A stretch of 64,000 bases of DNA from Bacillota bacterium (GTDB taxonomy: Bacteria > Bacillota > Clostridia > Acetivibrionales > JAEZXR01), in NCBI GenBank assembly GCA_023419605.1, contig JAEZXR010000105.1, positions 62,001 through 126,000 of the forward strand. Direction: 5' to 3'. A program made the position numbers and the translations under genes. Positions 1 through 8,395 of the stretch are shown piece after piece (position 1 is the stretch's first letter; every line of letters starts with the position of its first letter). Under the pieces are notes generated by a model. It worked only from the letters and a program-made list of their open reading frames with translations. It did no database searches and was not told the origin of the DNA.

Positions 1-2
1 TC

Positions 3-676
3 GACGATCCGGTAATCATAGGATTTCCATTAAGAGGGGAATGGATGGCGCCCAACACCCCAGGGAAAAGGATTCCAAGTCATGGAACAGACCAATTGGG
101 AGAGCGTTATGCTTTTGATTTTTTACAGGTTGATTGGGCAAGAACGGGGAAACCCTTTTATCAGGCAAGCCTGCCTCAGTATCTCTTCTCGGGCGTTCCT
201 CTGAACAAATGTTATGGCTGGGGACAAGAAATATATGCACCATGTGACGGGGAAATCATCAAGGCTGAAGACGGTTATAAGGAAAGGCCGAGAGTCAATT
301 TGTTTTCCGATTTGTCCGTCGCTTTAAAGAATGCTAATACGTTCAATCCTGAAAAGATGATATTCAGACTGTTGCCGGCAACTATATTATTATGAAATAC
401 ACTGACCATGTATACGCCTCATTCGCCCATTTGCAAACGGGATCCGTTACAGTTTTTGTAGGTCAGGTTGTGAGAAAAGGGGATGTATTAGGAAAAGTAG
501 GGCATTCGGGCAATTCAACAGCTCCGCATCTGCATTTCCAACTCATGGACAGCAGTGATTTGCTTTCAGCAAAGGGCATCCCATGTGCTTTTGAGCAGTA
601 TGATTTATATCAAAATGGTGAATGGAAAAGCGTATATAGCGGAGTTCCTTCAGATAAGGATAGAATAAGATATTAA
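3..676 (+). pseudogene. M23-family metallopeptidase, 5' partial and frameshifted
   Basis: The frame is open from the left window edge. It encodes a zinc peptidase of the M23/LytM family: the first half has an HGTDQLGERYAFDF stretch (Zn-ligand His and Asp) and the second half has the HLHF motif (APHLHFQ). The two halves lie in different frames. The first frame stops at about 393, while the second is open upstream of that point and reads DDIQTVAGNYIIMKY across the same bases. One missing A in the A-run near 353-357 (GAAAAG) would restore continuity. This is either a real inactivating indel or a sequencing error. Family assignment is firm; the status as broken is what the sequence shows. Confidence 0.75.
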
Positions 677-865
677 TGAACTGCCTCGGTTGAATACTCT
701 GCATCTTTGCTTATTTTCCAGACAATTAAAAATCATCCCACCACCAAAGCCCCACCAGCTTTAAGCGGCATCTTTTTTGACCGTTCAAGGCATATGGAGA
801 CGGTGTGCCTTCTAAATCGCAAAAATAAGGATTTATAAGCATTTTGGCAGACGGGAGGGAAAAAG

Positions 866-961
866 ATGAATATTTCATGCCTATCTTTTATATCGCCTAT
901 TTATCGACGCGTAAGCGTCAATATCTGGCATAGCCATGTAGGCAGGCATTTGTTTTTGTAG
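866..961 (+). CDS. possible 31-aa peptide
   Basis: A short frame in the spacer between the M23 remnant and the Cys-rich gene. A good ribosome binding site (GGGAGGGAAAAAG) lies directly before its ATG. The peptide (MNISCLSFISPIYRRV...) is unrecognised and has no clear membrane segment. The good Shine-Dalgarno site is the only support; it may be chance. The rest of 677-969 shows nothing else. Confidence 0.2.
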   Translation: MNISCLSFISPIYRRVSVNIWHSHVGRHLFL

Positions 962-969
962 TTAATTGA

Positions 970-1430
970 TTAGAAGAGAAAAACAAGAATAAAATGCCCC
1001 GCGCAGCAACCGCAACAAGTAGGTGATACTGTTGCTTTGCCTTTCAACTTCTTAATGATAAGGCAGGCACAACGGTATAAATCATTGTCAAACCAATAAA
1101 TCCCTGTAGTTATTGTACCATCTTCATTTAACCTTGGGCTTCCCATATACTGAATCGAGGAAATTCCCCGTATCTTTTCAGACAATGTTTTGTCTCTGTT
1201 TTCTTTTGCGAATTTTTTACAATCTTTATCTCTTTGTCCTGACTTGCAGCATCCCTCTTGCTCCATAATGGACAAACATTCTTCCGACGTCAGGAATAAA
1301 TCCATTTTTTCAATGACGGAAATGATATCTTCCGGGGCATGAGCATTTTCGTCAACGCAAATAATCTGATTTATTTTATCTTCGGGAATGTTTCTTTCAT
1401 GATTTTTATTAGGGTCTTTATTTTAGGCAT
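970..1430 (-). pseudogene. frameshifted Cys-rich protein of unknown function
   Basis: On the minus strand the ATG at 1430 overlaps the stop codon of the upstream MerR gene, the mark of a co-translated pair. From that ATG the frame reads MPKIKTLIKIMKETFP and then stops. The neighbouring frame continues EDKINQIICVDENAHAPEDIISVIEKMD and joins the 111-aa frame below 1305. One missing C in the run near 1382-1384 would fuse the two. The product is rich in Cys (EGCCKSGQRDKDC, CCGCCAGHF near the C-terminus), which suggests metal or zinc binding and recalls uncharacterised Firmicute Cys-rich families. Its very end (ILVFLF) may also be altered. No function assigned. Confidence 0.45.
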
Positions 1431-2385
1431 TGTTTCGTTTCCCCCTTAACTTAATCGGCACGTAAATATCCAATTGATGGTACCCCAGCCCCTTTTTGAT
1501 CTCATCGGAAGGGTTCACCATATGACACATGGTTTGATGTCCAGGACGTTCATCAAGTTCAAAGCCGCTGTTTGCCACCCAATTTTTTATTCCGTTATAG
1601 ATTCTGCCATTGATGTCATCATCGCCGTCGATTGACATGGTCACTGCATAAAGGCCGCCTTCGAAGTTAATAATGTCATATCCGCCAACATCTTCTTTAG
1701 TAGCATCGTTTTCAACAGCCATCCACCAAACAGCCTGTCCGTTTTCAAACCACATAAAATCAAGGGGAGAAAAGGAAACCTCCTTTCGTTTTTTATCGTA
1801 TTCAGTCCACCACTTATCAAAATTACCCAGCGTTTTATCAAACGTATCAAATCCCGATGTTGCCATACGGCATTTCGGTAGTTCAATAATTCTTACCTCG
1901 GGAGCTTTTTTCAGCTTTTCCGTCACGTCAAACAAGCGGTTTGCACTGGATGGATTCCCGTTGTAGTCCACATTTGTAAGTTGTTGTTCGATTTCTTTTG
2001 CTTTTTCATAAAGAAACTTGACATCGGAATCGCTGCCGAAATCTGCTTTTTCAATTTGACGGATAAAATCTAAAATGATGCCTTTAAGTTCATGCAAGAG
2101 AGCAACCTCGTAATCGATGTCATCCACTTTTTTGCCGAGAACCTCTAAAACCACTTCTGAGTTGGATGTGTTAAAAATCCGCTGAATATCTTTAATACTG
2201 ACATTCAATTTCCTTAAAATGAGGATTTGTTTAAGCCTTTTGACGGCAAATTCATCGTACATCCTATAAGCGTAATCATTGCTCCTTGTACTGCTAATAA
2301 GGCCAATATCCTCATAATATCGAAGCGTGCGAGCTGATATGTCGTATTTGGTTGATATGTCCCTGATTTTAATTAGACTCTCCAA
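1423..2385 (-). CDS. MerR-family regulator with GyrI-like effector domain
   Basis: A 320-aa transcription factor. Residues about 1-75 form a MerR winged helix-turn-helix (IRDISTKYDISARTLRYYEDIGLI). A helical linker follows. Residues about 165-320 resemble the GyrI-like small-molecule binding fold found in BltR/BmrR-type proteins. Such regulators usually bind hydrophobic ligands and activate from promoters with a long spacer. Its stop overlaps the start of the frameshifted Cys-rich gene, so that gene was probably the co-expressed target. The spacer 2386-2614 upstream holds no gene. Confidence 0.85.
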   Translation of the reverse strand: MESLIKIRDISTKYDISARTLRYYEDIGLISSTRSNDYAYRMYDEFAVKRLKQILILRKLNVSIKDIQRIFNTSNSEVVLEVLGKKVDDIDYEVALLHELKGIILDFIRQIEKADFGSDSDVKFLYEKAKEIEQQLTNVDYNGNPSSANRLFDVTEKLKKAPEVRIIELPKCRMATSGFDTFDKTLGNFDKWWTEYDKKRKEVSFSPLDFMWFENGQAVWWMAVENDATKEDVGGYDIINFEGGLYAVTMSIDGDDDINGRIYNGIKNWVANSGFELDERPGHQTMCHMVNPSDEIKKGLGYHQLDIYVPIKLRGKRNNA

Positions 2386-2614
2386 AAAACTCTACCGCCT
2401 TTCTTCTTGATTATTTTTATCATAACCGCTTCCCTAACGGAAGAGTCAAGAGGTAAAAATTTTTCATCCTGATGCTTTTGTCGATTTCATCAACTATAAT
2501 TTGTATTAGCTTATGCCAAAGGTAGCAAAAGCAATGATCATCAGGCTATGCCTGCGAATGTAAAATCTTTTTCACATTATATAGTGACCTTTTGTGTTTC
2601 TAAGAAGCTATATT

Positions 2615-3073
2615 TTATTGGATATCGTGTCCGTTAAAACACTTAAGCATTTCAATAAACGATTCGAGCTTGGAATCCTCCCATTTTGAAATACGTTTAT
2701 AAAATTCATTTTCTTTTTCCTTTAAAGCGAGCAGGGCTTTTTCACGGCCGAACGCTGTTAAAGATAACAACACTCCGCGGCGGTCTTCCGGATGAGTTTC
2801 GCTTTTAACATAGCCCGAGTTTTTAAGTTGAGTAACAAGGCGGCTGACAGAGCTTCGATCCATAGCGGTAGATTCTGCCAAATAGGTAGCACTTGCCGGA
2901 CCATATGAAAGCAGCCAACGTACAATCAGAAAAGCAGCAGTTTGTAATGTCGGATCGAAAACAGCTGCAGTTCTTACATTGAGTGCATGCGCCGCACTTA
3001 TAAGTGCATTGAGCTGTTCACCAAGATTTAACTCTAGTTGAATTCTCTTGGAATTTTGAATTTTATTTTTCAT
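2615..3073 (-). CDS. MarR-family transcriptional regulator
   Basis: A 152-aa winged-helix regulator with the MarR signature: ASATYLAESTAMDRSSVSRLVTQLKNSGYVKSE as recognition region, then the wing EDRRGVLLSLTAFGR. The frame is open 26 codons further upstream, but the ATG at 3073 is preferred because GAGGAG sits 8 bases before it and the longer version would run into the palindromic operator. It is transcribed divergently from the short-chain dehydrogenase. The 18-bp inverted repeat between them is the natural candidate for its own and the dehydrogenase's control. Ligand unknown. Confidence 0.85.
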   Translation of the reverse strand: MKNKIQNSKRIQLELNLGEQLNALISAAHALNVRTAAVFDPTLQTAAFLIVRWLLSYGPASATYLAESTAMDRSSVSRLVTQLKNSGYVKSETHPEDRRGVLLSLTAFGREKALLALKEKENEFYKRISKWEDSKLESFIEMLKCFNGHDIQ

Positions 3074-3107
3074 AAGCTGGCTCCTCAATTTTATTATTTT
3101 TGCACAT

Positions 3108-3153
3108 ACTTGACATATATCAAATAAAAGCATATATTTGATATATGTCAAGT
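3108..3153. promoter_or_regulatory. perfect 18-bp inverted repeat, likely MarR operator
   Basis: ACTTGACATATATCAAAT at 3108-3125 is matched by its exact reverse complement at 3136-3153, with a 10-base spacer. Each arm is itself nearly palindromic (TTGACATATATCAA), and a further half-like copy, TATACGTCAAGTA, lies at 3170-3182. The position between divergent marR and dehydrogenase genes, and the size of the sites, fit MarR operators. Binding is inferred. Confidence 0.65.
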
Positions 3154-3242
3154 ATATTTTAGATTTTGGTATACGTCAAGTAGAAGAGATAAAGTTTAAA
3201 ACGTAGAGAAGTGAAATAAAGGAATTTTGAGGAGGTTTTTAT

Positions 3243-4118
3243 ATGCCGACATATCCGATTATTGTAATTACTGGTGCTACCAGCGGTCTTGGGCAATTGG
3301 CAGCAATAGAATTGGCCAAACAAGGGGCCCATCTTGTATTAACAGCCAGAAATGAAAGACGTGCTGAGACAACCCAAAATATTCTAAAGAGTCTGGCACC
3401 GAATGCAAATATAAACTTTTTTTTCGGCGACCTTTCACTTATGAAGGATGTCAAGCGGATTGGAAATGAAATAAAAGCTGTTTATCCGAAGATTGATGTA
3501 GTAGTGAACAATGCAGGATTACATGGATTTGAACAGCGGATAACCGCAGAAGGATTTGCGGAAATGATAGCAGTAAACTATCTTGCCCCCTGGTTGTTGA
3601 CATATACCTTACTCCAGCCATTAATGGATTCAAAAAATGCGAGGATCGTCAATGTTGCTTCTGAAGCATCACGTAACCATGGCAAACTTAAACTGCCTCA
3701 GGATTTAACAGATACATCGGAATTTACTGCGAGAGGTTCCTCTGAAATTTATGGAAAGACTAAGCTTCTGAATATTATGTTTACGGAAGAGCTTGCACGG
3801 CGGTTGGGGGGGACTGGAATCACTGTTAATGCTCTTAATCCAGGGTTTAATGTTACAGGCCTGGGCCGTGAATTGGGGTTTTCTTCGGTACTGGCCGGAA
3901 TATTGAAATTTTTGCATATTGGAGATCCACAAAAAGGGGCGGACATTATTATTCGTTTAGTTACAGAACCACAGTATCAAGGAGTTACAGGAGGATATTT
4001 TAACGTTGGAACCGGAAAACCTATTGTCCCGGCATACCCCGGTGGGGATTTCAATATGCAAAACCAATTGTGGAATGCTACGGAAGAACTGCTAAAGCAA
4101 AAAGGTTTTATTGAATGA
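3243..4118 (+). CDS. short-chain dehydrogenase/reductase
   Basis: A 291-aa NAD(P)-dependent oxidoreductase of the retinol-dehydrogenase-like branch. It has the Rossmann motif TGATSGLG near residue 10, NNAG near residue 91, VASEAS with the catalytic Ser, and YGKTK with the catalytic Tyr and Lys. A strong GAGGAGG site precedes the ATG. The substrate cannot be told from sequence. The divergent MarR gene and shared palindromes suggest induction by a small molecule, perhaps a reactive carbonyl or aromatic compound (inference). Confidence 0.88.
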   Translation: MPTYPIIVITGATSGLGQLAAIELAKQGAHLVLTARNERRAETTQNILKSLAPNANINFFFGDLSLMKDVKRIGNEIKAVYPKIDVVVNNAGLHGFEQRITAEGFAEMIAVNYLAPWLLTYTLLQPLMDSKNARIVNVASEASRNHGKLKLPQDLTDTSEFTARGSSEIYGKTKLLNIMFTEELARRLGGTGITVNALNPGFNVTGLGRELGFSSVLAGILKFLHIGDPQKGADIIIRLVTEPQYQGVTGGYFNVGTGKPIVPAYPGGDFNMQNQLWNATEELLKQKGFIE

Positions 4119-4200
4119 AGGGGCGGCGTACCCCAAACGAACCATCTTTTGAAGTATTGCTGTAAGCCTCCCGATGCATTATATATCCATACTATCAACA

Positions 4201-4348
4201 ATGAAAGAACTTGCGCCTATCAGAAATAGTTCGTTATTGTCCAAGCATACTGATCGGAGGCCAGTGGCTTGAAAAGGCCGGATTTATTCCGGCTCAAGAT
4301 GGATTAAAGCATCACTCAGGAGACCTGAGAATCAATAATATCCATTAA
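4201..4348 (+). pseudogene. SymE-like toxin remnant
   Basis: One frame reads KNLRLSEIVRYCPSI and LIGGQWLEKAGFIPAQDG, then LRINNIH and stop. This matches the pattern of SymE-type small toxins (Arg-Tyr, then P-x-I-x-L-x-G-x-W-L-x-x-A-G-F, then a short C-terminal strand). The ATG at 4201 is in another frame, so a one-base slip just after the start has broken the gene. It overlaps the 3' end of the kinase gene on the opposite strand. The call rests on the W-L-E-x-A-G-F pattern only. Confidence 0.4.
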
Positions 4349-5116
4349 CCATTTTTTTTCTCCAGGTATATTCTCTTTGAGTCTGGCGGCTGCAATGGGA
4401 AGTATCCATGCCTTTATGCTTTCCGAACTGACATTTGAAAGTCTCGTGTATTCGTCTATATAAGCCAAATACACAGGCGATTTTCCAAGCATGAATGGTA
4501 TCAGTAAAGTATATGGAATTCCCCGGATGGGCATGGCGGGTGAAGCGATCGTCAAACAGGTTCTGGCAATATCCCCCATTGGGTTTCCCTTGCATGCACT
4601 GGACCAATCGATAGCGATTAAATTAGTACCGGAAACAATAACATTTCCAAAATGCAGATCGCCATGGCAAACGCTTGAACCACCGGGTAAGCTTTCCAAA
4701 TAGCATAATACTTTCTTTAACTTATTGCCGAGTATTTTTGAGGACTTTTCAATAGCGGACGCAAGGCTTTCTTTTTGAGAAGGCAGGTTTTCTGCAGAAC
4801 ATTGATGGATTTTATAATGCAAAGCTGCCAACTGTCGGGTAAAGCAGTTTATATTCCAAGGTTCCTCTTGCACATGCGTGGCCATTGTTTTGCCATAGAT
4901 TCGTTGCATAATTATACCCTTGCGACCCTCTGAATCTATAATGTCAAATATGGCAGGTGAGGCCACACCCGCTTCATGTACCGCATTTTCGATTTCAGCG
5001 TCGTGGTTTACCCGGTCCCCACTAAACCGACCGTAATAGAGTTTTAAAACTTTATCCTGTCCCCACTCATATACTTCGGCGGTCAAGCCTTTACTAATCA
5101 GTTTTCCTTTTTCCAT
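4316..5116 (-). CDS. aminoglycoside phosphotransferase-family kinase
   Basis: A 266-aa protein of the APH/choline-kinase fold. It has the catalytic Brenner motif CHGDLHFGN, a following IDWSSACKGNPMGD segment (metal-binding Asp), and an N-terminal lobe with GLTAEVYEW and KLYYG. The ATG at 5116 is chosen over an in-frame ATG at 5161 because AGAGGT lies just upstream. Many family members phosphorylate small alcohols or sugars, or are orphan resistance-like enzymes; the substrate here is unknown. It stands alone. Confidence 0.82.
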   Translation of the reverse strand: MEKGKLISKGLTAEVYEWGQDKVLKLYYGRFSGDRVNHDAEIENAVHEAGVASPAIFDIIDSEGRKGIIMQRIYGKTMATHVQEEPWNINCFTRQLAALHYKIHQCSAENLPSQKESLASAIEKSSKILGNKLKKVLCYLESLPGGSSVCHGDLHFGNVIVSGTNLIAIDWSSACKGNPMGDIARTCLTIASPAMPIRGIPYTLLIPFMLGKSPVYLAYIDEYTRLSNVSSESIKAWILPIAAARLKENIPGEKKWLMDIIDSQVS

Positions 5117-5179
5117 ATAATACCTCTGCTTTTCTAAAAATATTTTTGCTATAAGCTGCATGGATTTAAATGCTTATTC

Positions 5180-5311
5180 CTATGCTTTCGCGGCAGGCTT
5201 GATGTCAAGAGATCGTTCGGCTGCTTTTTTCAGCTTTTCAGGGTCCAGTATGCCATCCGGCTTCAGGACGACTTGGATCTGAAAAATTTGCTGCTCCATA
5301 ACGGGCATCAT
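5180..5311 (-). CDS. small hypothetical protein, 43 aa
   Basis: The frame begins MMPVMEQQIFQIQVVLKPDGILDPEKLKKAAERS and ends in KPAAKA. The composition is protein-like (amphipathic strand, then a charged helix). It begins three bases after the stop of the 87-aa gene on the same strand, so the two may be an operon. No family recognised. Confidence 0.35.
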   Translation of the reverse strand: MMPVMEQQIFQIQVVLKPDGILDPEKLKKAAERSLDIKPAAKA

Positions 5312-5313
5312 AG

Positions 5314-5577
5314 TTAAATATGCCTGTTAGCCGGCATTTGCTTAGGGATACCTGCCGCGTCCAGATATATCTGAGTACTCTGGTCAGTAGCTTTCTCCTC
5401 CCCCTTACACATATGGAGAATATTCCTACATGGGGGCAGCATCTCGAGTAAGATGTAGAGGAAATTCAGGTCTATTTCACAAAAAGCCGGCTCACGTCGG
5501 GGCGCGTTTTCTACTTCGTCATCGTTGTGAAAATTCATTTGAGGACTATTAAAGTTGATTCTTATTTTCATACTCAT
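5314..5577 (-). CDS. small hypothetical protein, 87 aa
   Basis: An 87-aa frame (MSMKIRINFNSPQMNF...). It has an acidic middle, a Cys-containing segment (PPCRNILHMCKG) and no membrane segment. It lies just upstream of the 43-aa frame in the same direction. Upstream of the start the DNA is AT-rich and promoter-like. No homology recognised; it may be real or a decayed fragment. Confidence 0.3.
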   Translation of the reverse strand: MSMKIRINFNSPQMNFHNDDEVENAPRREPAFCEIDLNFLYILLEMLPPCRNILHMCKGEEKATDQSTQIYLDAAGIPKQMPANRHI

Positions 5578-5759
5578 TATCTCCGCATTCCATGATTTTT
5601 CAAGTGCAATATTGTCTTATGATGTGCGGTTAACATAAGTTGAATATTATACTGATGTATATTCTTCAATATTATACTATGAAGCTCTGAATCCATGTGT
5701 TACATCGGAGGCATTATGTTAATTTAATAGGAGGCAGTATTATAGGGGAGTAATAACTG

Positions 5760-5945
5760 GTGTTTCACCGTGGGGCAAAGGTAAAAGACAACATGGGGAA
5801 TGAACCACTGTTTGAGGACAATACGGGAATCTTGGAATGGGTTGCCGCCGACAGAGCTACGGTGAAATTTATTGACATGAATGATGTGAATGCGAAGAGA
5901 GAAACGTTAGTGGAAGTGGTTAATAAATGGTTGGAAGTAAGCTAA
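5760..5945 (+). CDS. small hypothetical protein, 61 aa
   Basis: Starts at GTG behind AGGGGAG. The protein is short, soluble and mostly beta/acidic (GAKVKDNMGNEPLFEDNTG, ILEWVAADRATVKFID), resembling a small SH3-like or single-barrel protein, but no family is recognised. It is followed by a spacer holding a strong hairpin. Confidence 0.45.
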   Translation: MFHRGAKVKDNMGNEPLFEDNTGILEWVAADRATVKFIDMNDVNAKRETLVEVVNKWLEVS

Positions 5946-6094
5946 CAAGGGGATGAGGTGCTGGCATCCTGTCTTAAGCAGGATACATAGGCTTGCGGTG
6001 AAGCTTATGCGGGGAGTGCAAGATATGGAAGGAAGAAAGACCCATAGATATGTTCTGCATAAACACGTATCCTTGAATGTGTGAAATTAAATAT

Positions 6095-6147
6095 AAACAG
6101 AAAATAACCGCCAATCTGCGAAAAGGATTGGCGGTTATTTTCTGTTT
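6095..6147. terminator. strong symmetric hairpin, likely bidirectional terminator
   Basis: A perfect 22-bp inverted repeat (6095-6116 and 6126-6147) with a 9-base loop. A GC-rich core (ACCGCCAATC) is flanked by A-rich and T-rich ends, so it can end transcription in both directions. It separates the small gene at 5760 from the TetR remnant. Confidence 0.75.
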
Positions 6148-6166
6148 GTTAATTTTGGCAATTCGA

Positions 6167-6222
6167 TTGACGGAAAAGTGTGGTAATGTTATAATATGAA
6201 TGAATATAAAAAATATTCATTC
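6167..6222 (+). promoter_or_regulatory. sigma-A promoter with overlapping TetR-type operator
   Basis: TTGACG at 6167-6172 and TATAAT at 6190-6195 are separated by 17 bases. Directly downstream, GAATGAATAT (6198-6207) and its reverse complement ATATTCATTC (6213-6222) form a 10-bp inverted repeat across the expected transcription start. This layout suits repression by the TetR protein once encoded downstream. Confidence 0.65.
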
Positions 6223-6243
6223 GGGAAGCTGGAGGGTATTTTG

Positions 6244-6501
6244 TTGGTAGATAAAAAAGCAGATATTTTTAATAGTGGGAGAGAGTTGCTCTCCTCCAAA
6301 GGATTCAAGGACACTATCAAAAAATGGAGGGCTGAAGGGAAAATAAGGGTCGATCTGGATGATGAGATGATAAACGCCATTTTTAACTCTATACTTTATA
6401 CCGACATTCATAAAAGTAAAATCGGGCTTCAGCATTTTCCGCAGATATTGCATTATACAACGAGATTCATAATGAAAGGTTTAACTGATTGCCGAAAGTA
6501 G
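6244..6501 (+). pseudogene. TetR-family regulator with internal deletion
   Basis: The N-terminus (VDKKADIFNSGRELLSSKGF) is the first helix of a TetR DNA-binding domain. It jumps straight to the C-terminal ligand domain (WRAEGKIRVDLDDEMINAIFNSILYTDIH...), so the helix-turn-helix and several core helices are missing in frame. At 85 aa it is well under half the usual length. A TTG start at 6244 (or 6241) behind GGAGGG is more likely than the ATG at 6196, which lies inside the operator. It is flanked by two TGAATGA-type palindromes (6198-6222, 6526-6566). It should no longer bind DNA. Confidence 0.7.
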
Positions 6502-6525
6502 ATGGATACAGGTAGTTATTTTTTG

Positions 6526-6566
6526 CCGTATATGAATGAATTTGTAAAACATTCATTCATATACGG
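6526..6566. promoter_or_regulatory. 16-bp perfect inverted repeat, second TetR-type operator
   Basis: CCGTATATGAATGAAT (6526-6541) and its exact reverse complement (6551-6566) flank a 9-base spacer. The core ATGAATGAAT is shared with the palindrome upstream of the TetR remnant. It lies ahead of the apbE gene, so the regulator may once have controlled that operon. Confidence 0.6.
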
Positions 6567-6708
6567 GGAGTATTTTTTTAGTGCGTATTATCTGGTTAGC
6601 GAGTATTCTCAGGTGATTTAGTTTCAACGTAGATTATAAGATGATTTACAAGCAGTGCGTTCGTGACAAAAACATTACAGGAGAAGTTAGGGAAAGGAGG
6701 GTGGGCAA

Positions 6709-7674
6709 GTGCACAGGGCGATAGTTGCCGAGTCAATGAACCTTGGGATGAGCACAGTCATGACTCATAGCGCTTTCGGCAACAATGCGGGGGAATCTCT
6801 TAGAGCAGTCCGCGATGAAGCTGTACGGCTGGAAAAGCTGCTGAGCTGTTTTATATCCGGAAGCGAGATCAGCAGGATCAACAGATCAGCAGGTATGAAA
6901 TGCGAAAGATTGAGTAAGGACACCTATGAGGTGCTGTCACATGCGATTGAATTTTCAAGCTGCTGTCAAGGCCTTTTCGATGTAACTATTGGTCCTTTGG
7001 TAGCCTTATGGAACAGCGGCAAAAATGCATCCGGACCTCCGGATGAATCAAAGATAAGGAAGGTTACTCCTTTTGTGGACTATACTGGCTTGGTATTGGA
7101 CCCTTGTGAAAAAGCTGCGAGGCTCCAAAGAAGTGGTCAGTCCATTGACCTGGGAGGGATAGGAAAAGGGTTTGCCGGCGATAAGTTTCTGGAAGTATTT
7201 AAGAAATACGGTGTCTCATCAGCTTTTACAAATATCGGAGGGAACGTGGTGGCTCTAGGGACAAAACCGGATGGTTTTCCATGGCGTGTGGGCATCCAGC
7301 ATCCCAGGCAGGAAAACATCTTGATAGGTCTTGTTTCTGTGGCCGATAAGGCGGTGGTTACATCCGGAGACTACCAGCGATACTTTATTGATCGCAATGG
7401 CAAGCGGCACCATCATATCCTGGATCCATCCACCGGATATCCGGCAGAATCAGGGTTGGTAAGCGTGACCGTCGTTGCGGATAGCTCTACGGATGCTGAT
7501 GCATTGTCCACCCTATTGTTTGTAGCCGGGATGGAAAAGGGGCTTGAACTTCTAAAAAGATTCCCTGGAACTGAAGCCATTTTTGTAGATATGGATTTGC
7601 AGGTTCACGTTACAGCCGGCTTGAAGGAATGCTTTCAGGCCGGTGAAGGTATAAGCGTGAATATCTTACTTTGA
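6709..7674 (+). CDS. apbE: FAD:protein FMN transferase (ApbE family)
   Basis: A 321-aa enzyme that moves FMN from FAD onto a Thr of a target protein. Visible family motifs are SGSEISRINRSAG, IDLGGIGKGFAGD, FTNIGGNVVALG, VTSGDYQRYF and HHILDPSTGYPA (substrate and Mg-binding region). The start is a GTG behind GGAGG. No signal peptide or lipobox is present, whereas many ApbE proteins are exported. It lies 19 bases upstream of an FMN-binding-domain protein, its evident substrate. Confidence 0.92.
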   Translation: MHRAIVAESMNLGMSTVMTHSAFGNNAGESLRAVRDEAVRLEKLLSCFISGSEISRINRSAGMKCERLSKDTYEVLSHAIEFSSCCQGLFDVTIGPLVALWNSGKNASGPPDESKIRKVTPFVDYTGLVLDPCEKAARLQRSGQSIDLGGIGKGFAGDKFLEVFKKYGVSSAFTNIGGNVVALGTKPDGFPWRVGIQHPRQENILIGLVSVADKAVVTSGDYQRYFIDRNGKRHHHILDPSTGYPAESGLVSVTVVADSSTDADALSTLLFVAGMEKGLELLKRFPGTEAIFVDMDLQVHVTAGLKECFQAGEGISVNILL

Positions 7675-7693
7675 ATGGAAGGAGAAGATTGAA

Positions 7694-8119
7694 ATGAAAA
7701 GGAAGGGGAAGATCAGAATGCTAATAATTATACCGGTAATATTGGTAAGTGTTGTTGCGATGGGTTTGGGAGGAGCCTTTATTTTTACCTCGGGAGAACG
7801 CCGGGAAGGTACAAACCTCCCTATCACTAATGTGGATTTTAAACAGCTTAATGACGGCACTTATAGTGGAGAATATGAAGGTGGGATGCACAAATGGAGG
7901 GCTAATGAGGTCCAGGTTACAGTGTCCTCAGGCAAAGTCACTGATATTAAATTGCTACAGCATAAGGAGAACCGACCGCCGGAATTCACGGATGCGTTAT
8001 ACAATAGAGTAATCCAGTCCCAATCGCTGCAGGTAGACACCATAAGTGGCGCAACCATTACTTCCAAAGCCTACCTAAAGTCGGTAGAAAACGCCCTAAA
8101 GAAAGCACAAAAAAAGTAA
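7694..8119 (+). CDS. membrane-anchored FMN-binding domain protein
   Basis: A 141-aa protein. Residues about 9-32 form a hydrophobic anchor (MLIIIPVILVSVVAMGLGGAF), followed by one FMN-binding domain. DTISGATITSKAY near the C-terminus carries the SGAT-T/S flavinylation motif, so the Thr should receive FMN from the ApbE protein encoded just before it. The domain is predicted to lie outside the membrane and act as a one-electron carrier, like RnfG/NqrC and the small extracytoplasmic flavoproteins. Partner membrane subunits are not nearby. Confidence 0.9.
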   Translation: MKRKGKIRMLIIIPVILVSVVAMGLGGAFIFTSGERREGTNLPITNVDFKQLNDGTYSGEYEGGMHKWRANEVQVTVSSGKVTDIKLLQHKENRPPEFTDALYNRVIQSQSLQVDTISGATITSKAYLKSVENALKKAQKK

Positions 8120-8395
8120 AAGAGGGCATTTTGTATATACCTTAAAGGAAAATGAAGTGAGGGGCTTTGTATATCCAGTTTATGCCTGGGCGCCGCCTGG
8201 AATGGTTCTGTAGCTTATCGAAAAACTAAAGTTTACTAATGAAAAGAGGGAAATGGAGAAGCCGACAGAGATAGGAAACATAAAGATTTCAGCACTAAAA
8301 AAGTTTTCTCCATAATAGATGGATGTTTTAAAAAAATATTCGAATACTTTACTGTGGCTCTCTGTGGAGCCGCAGGCTTTGAAGGAGGTATGCAC

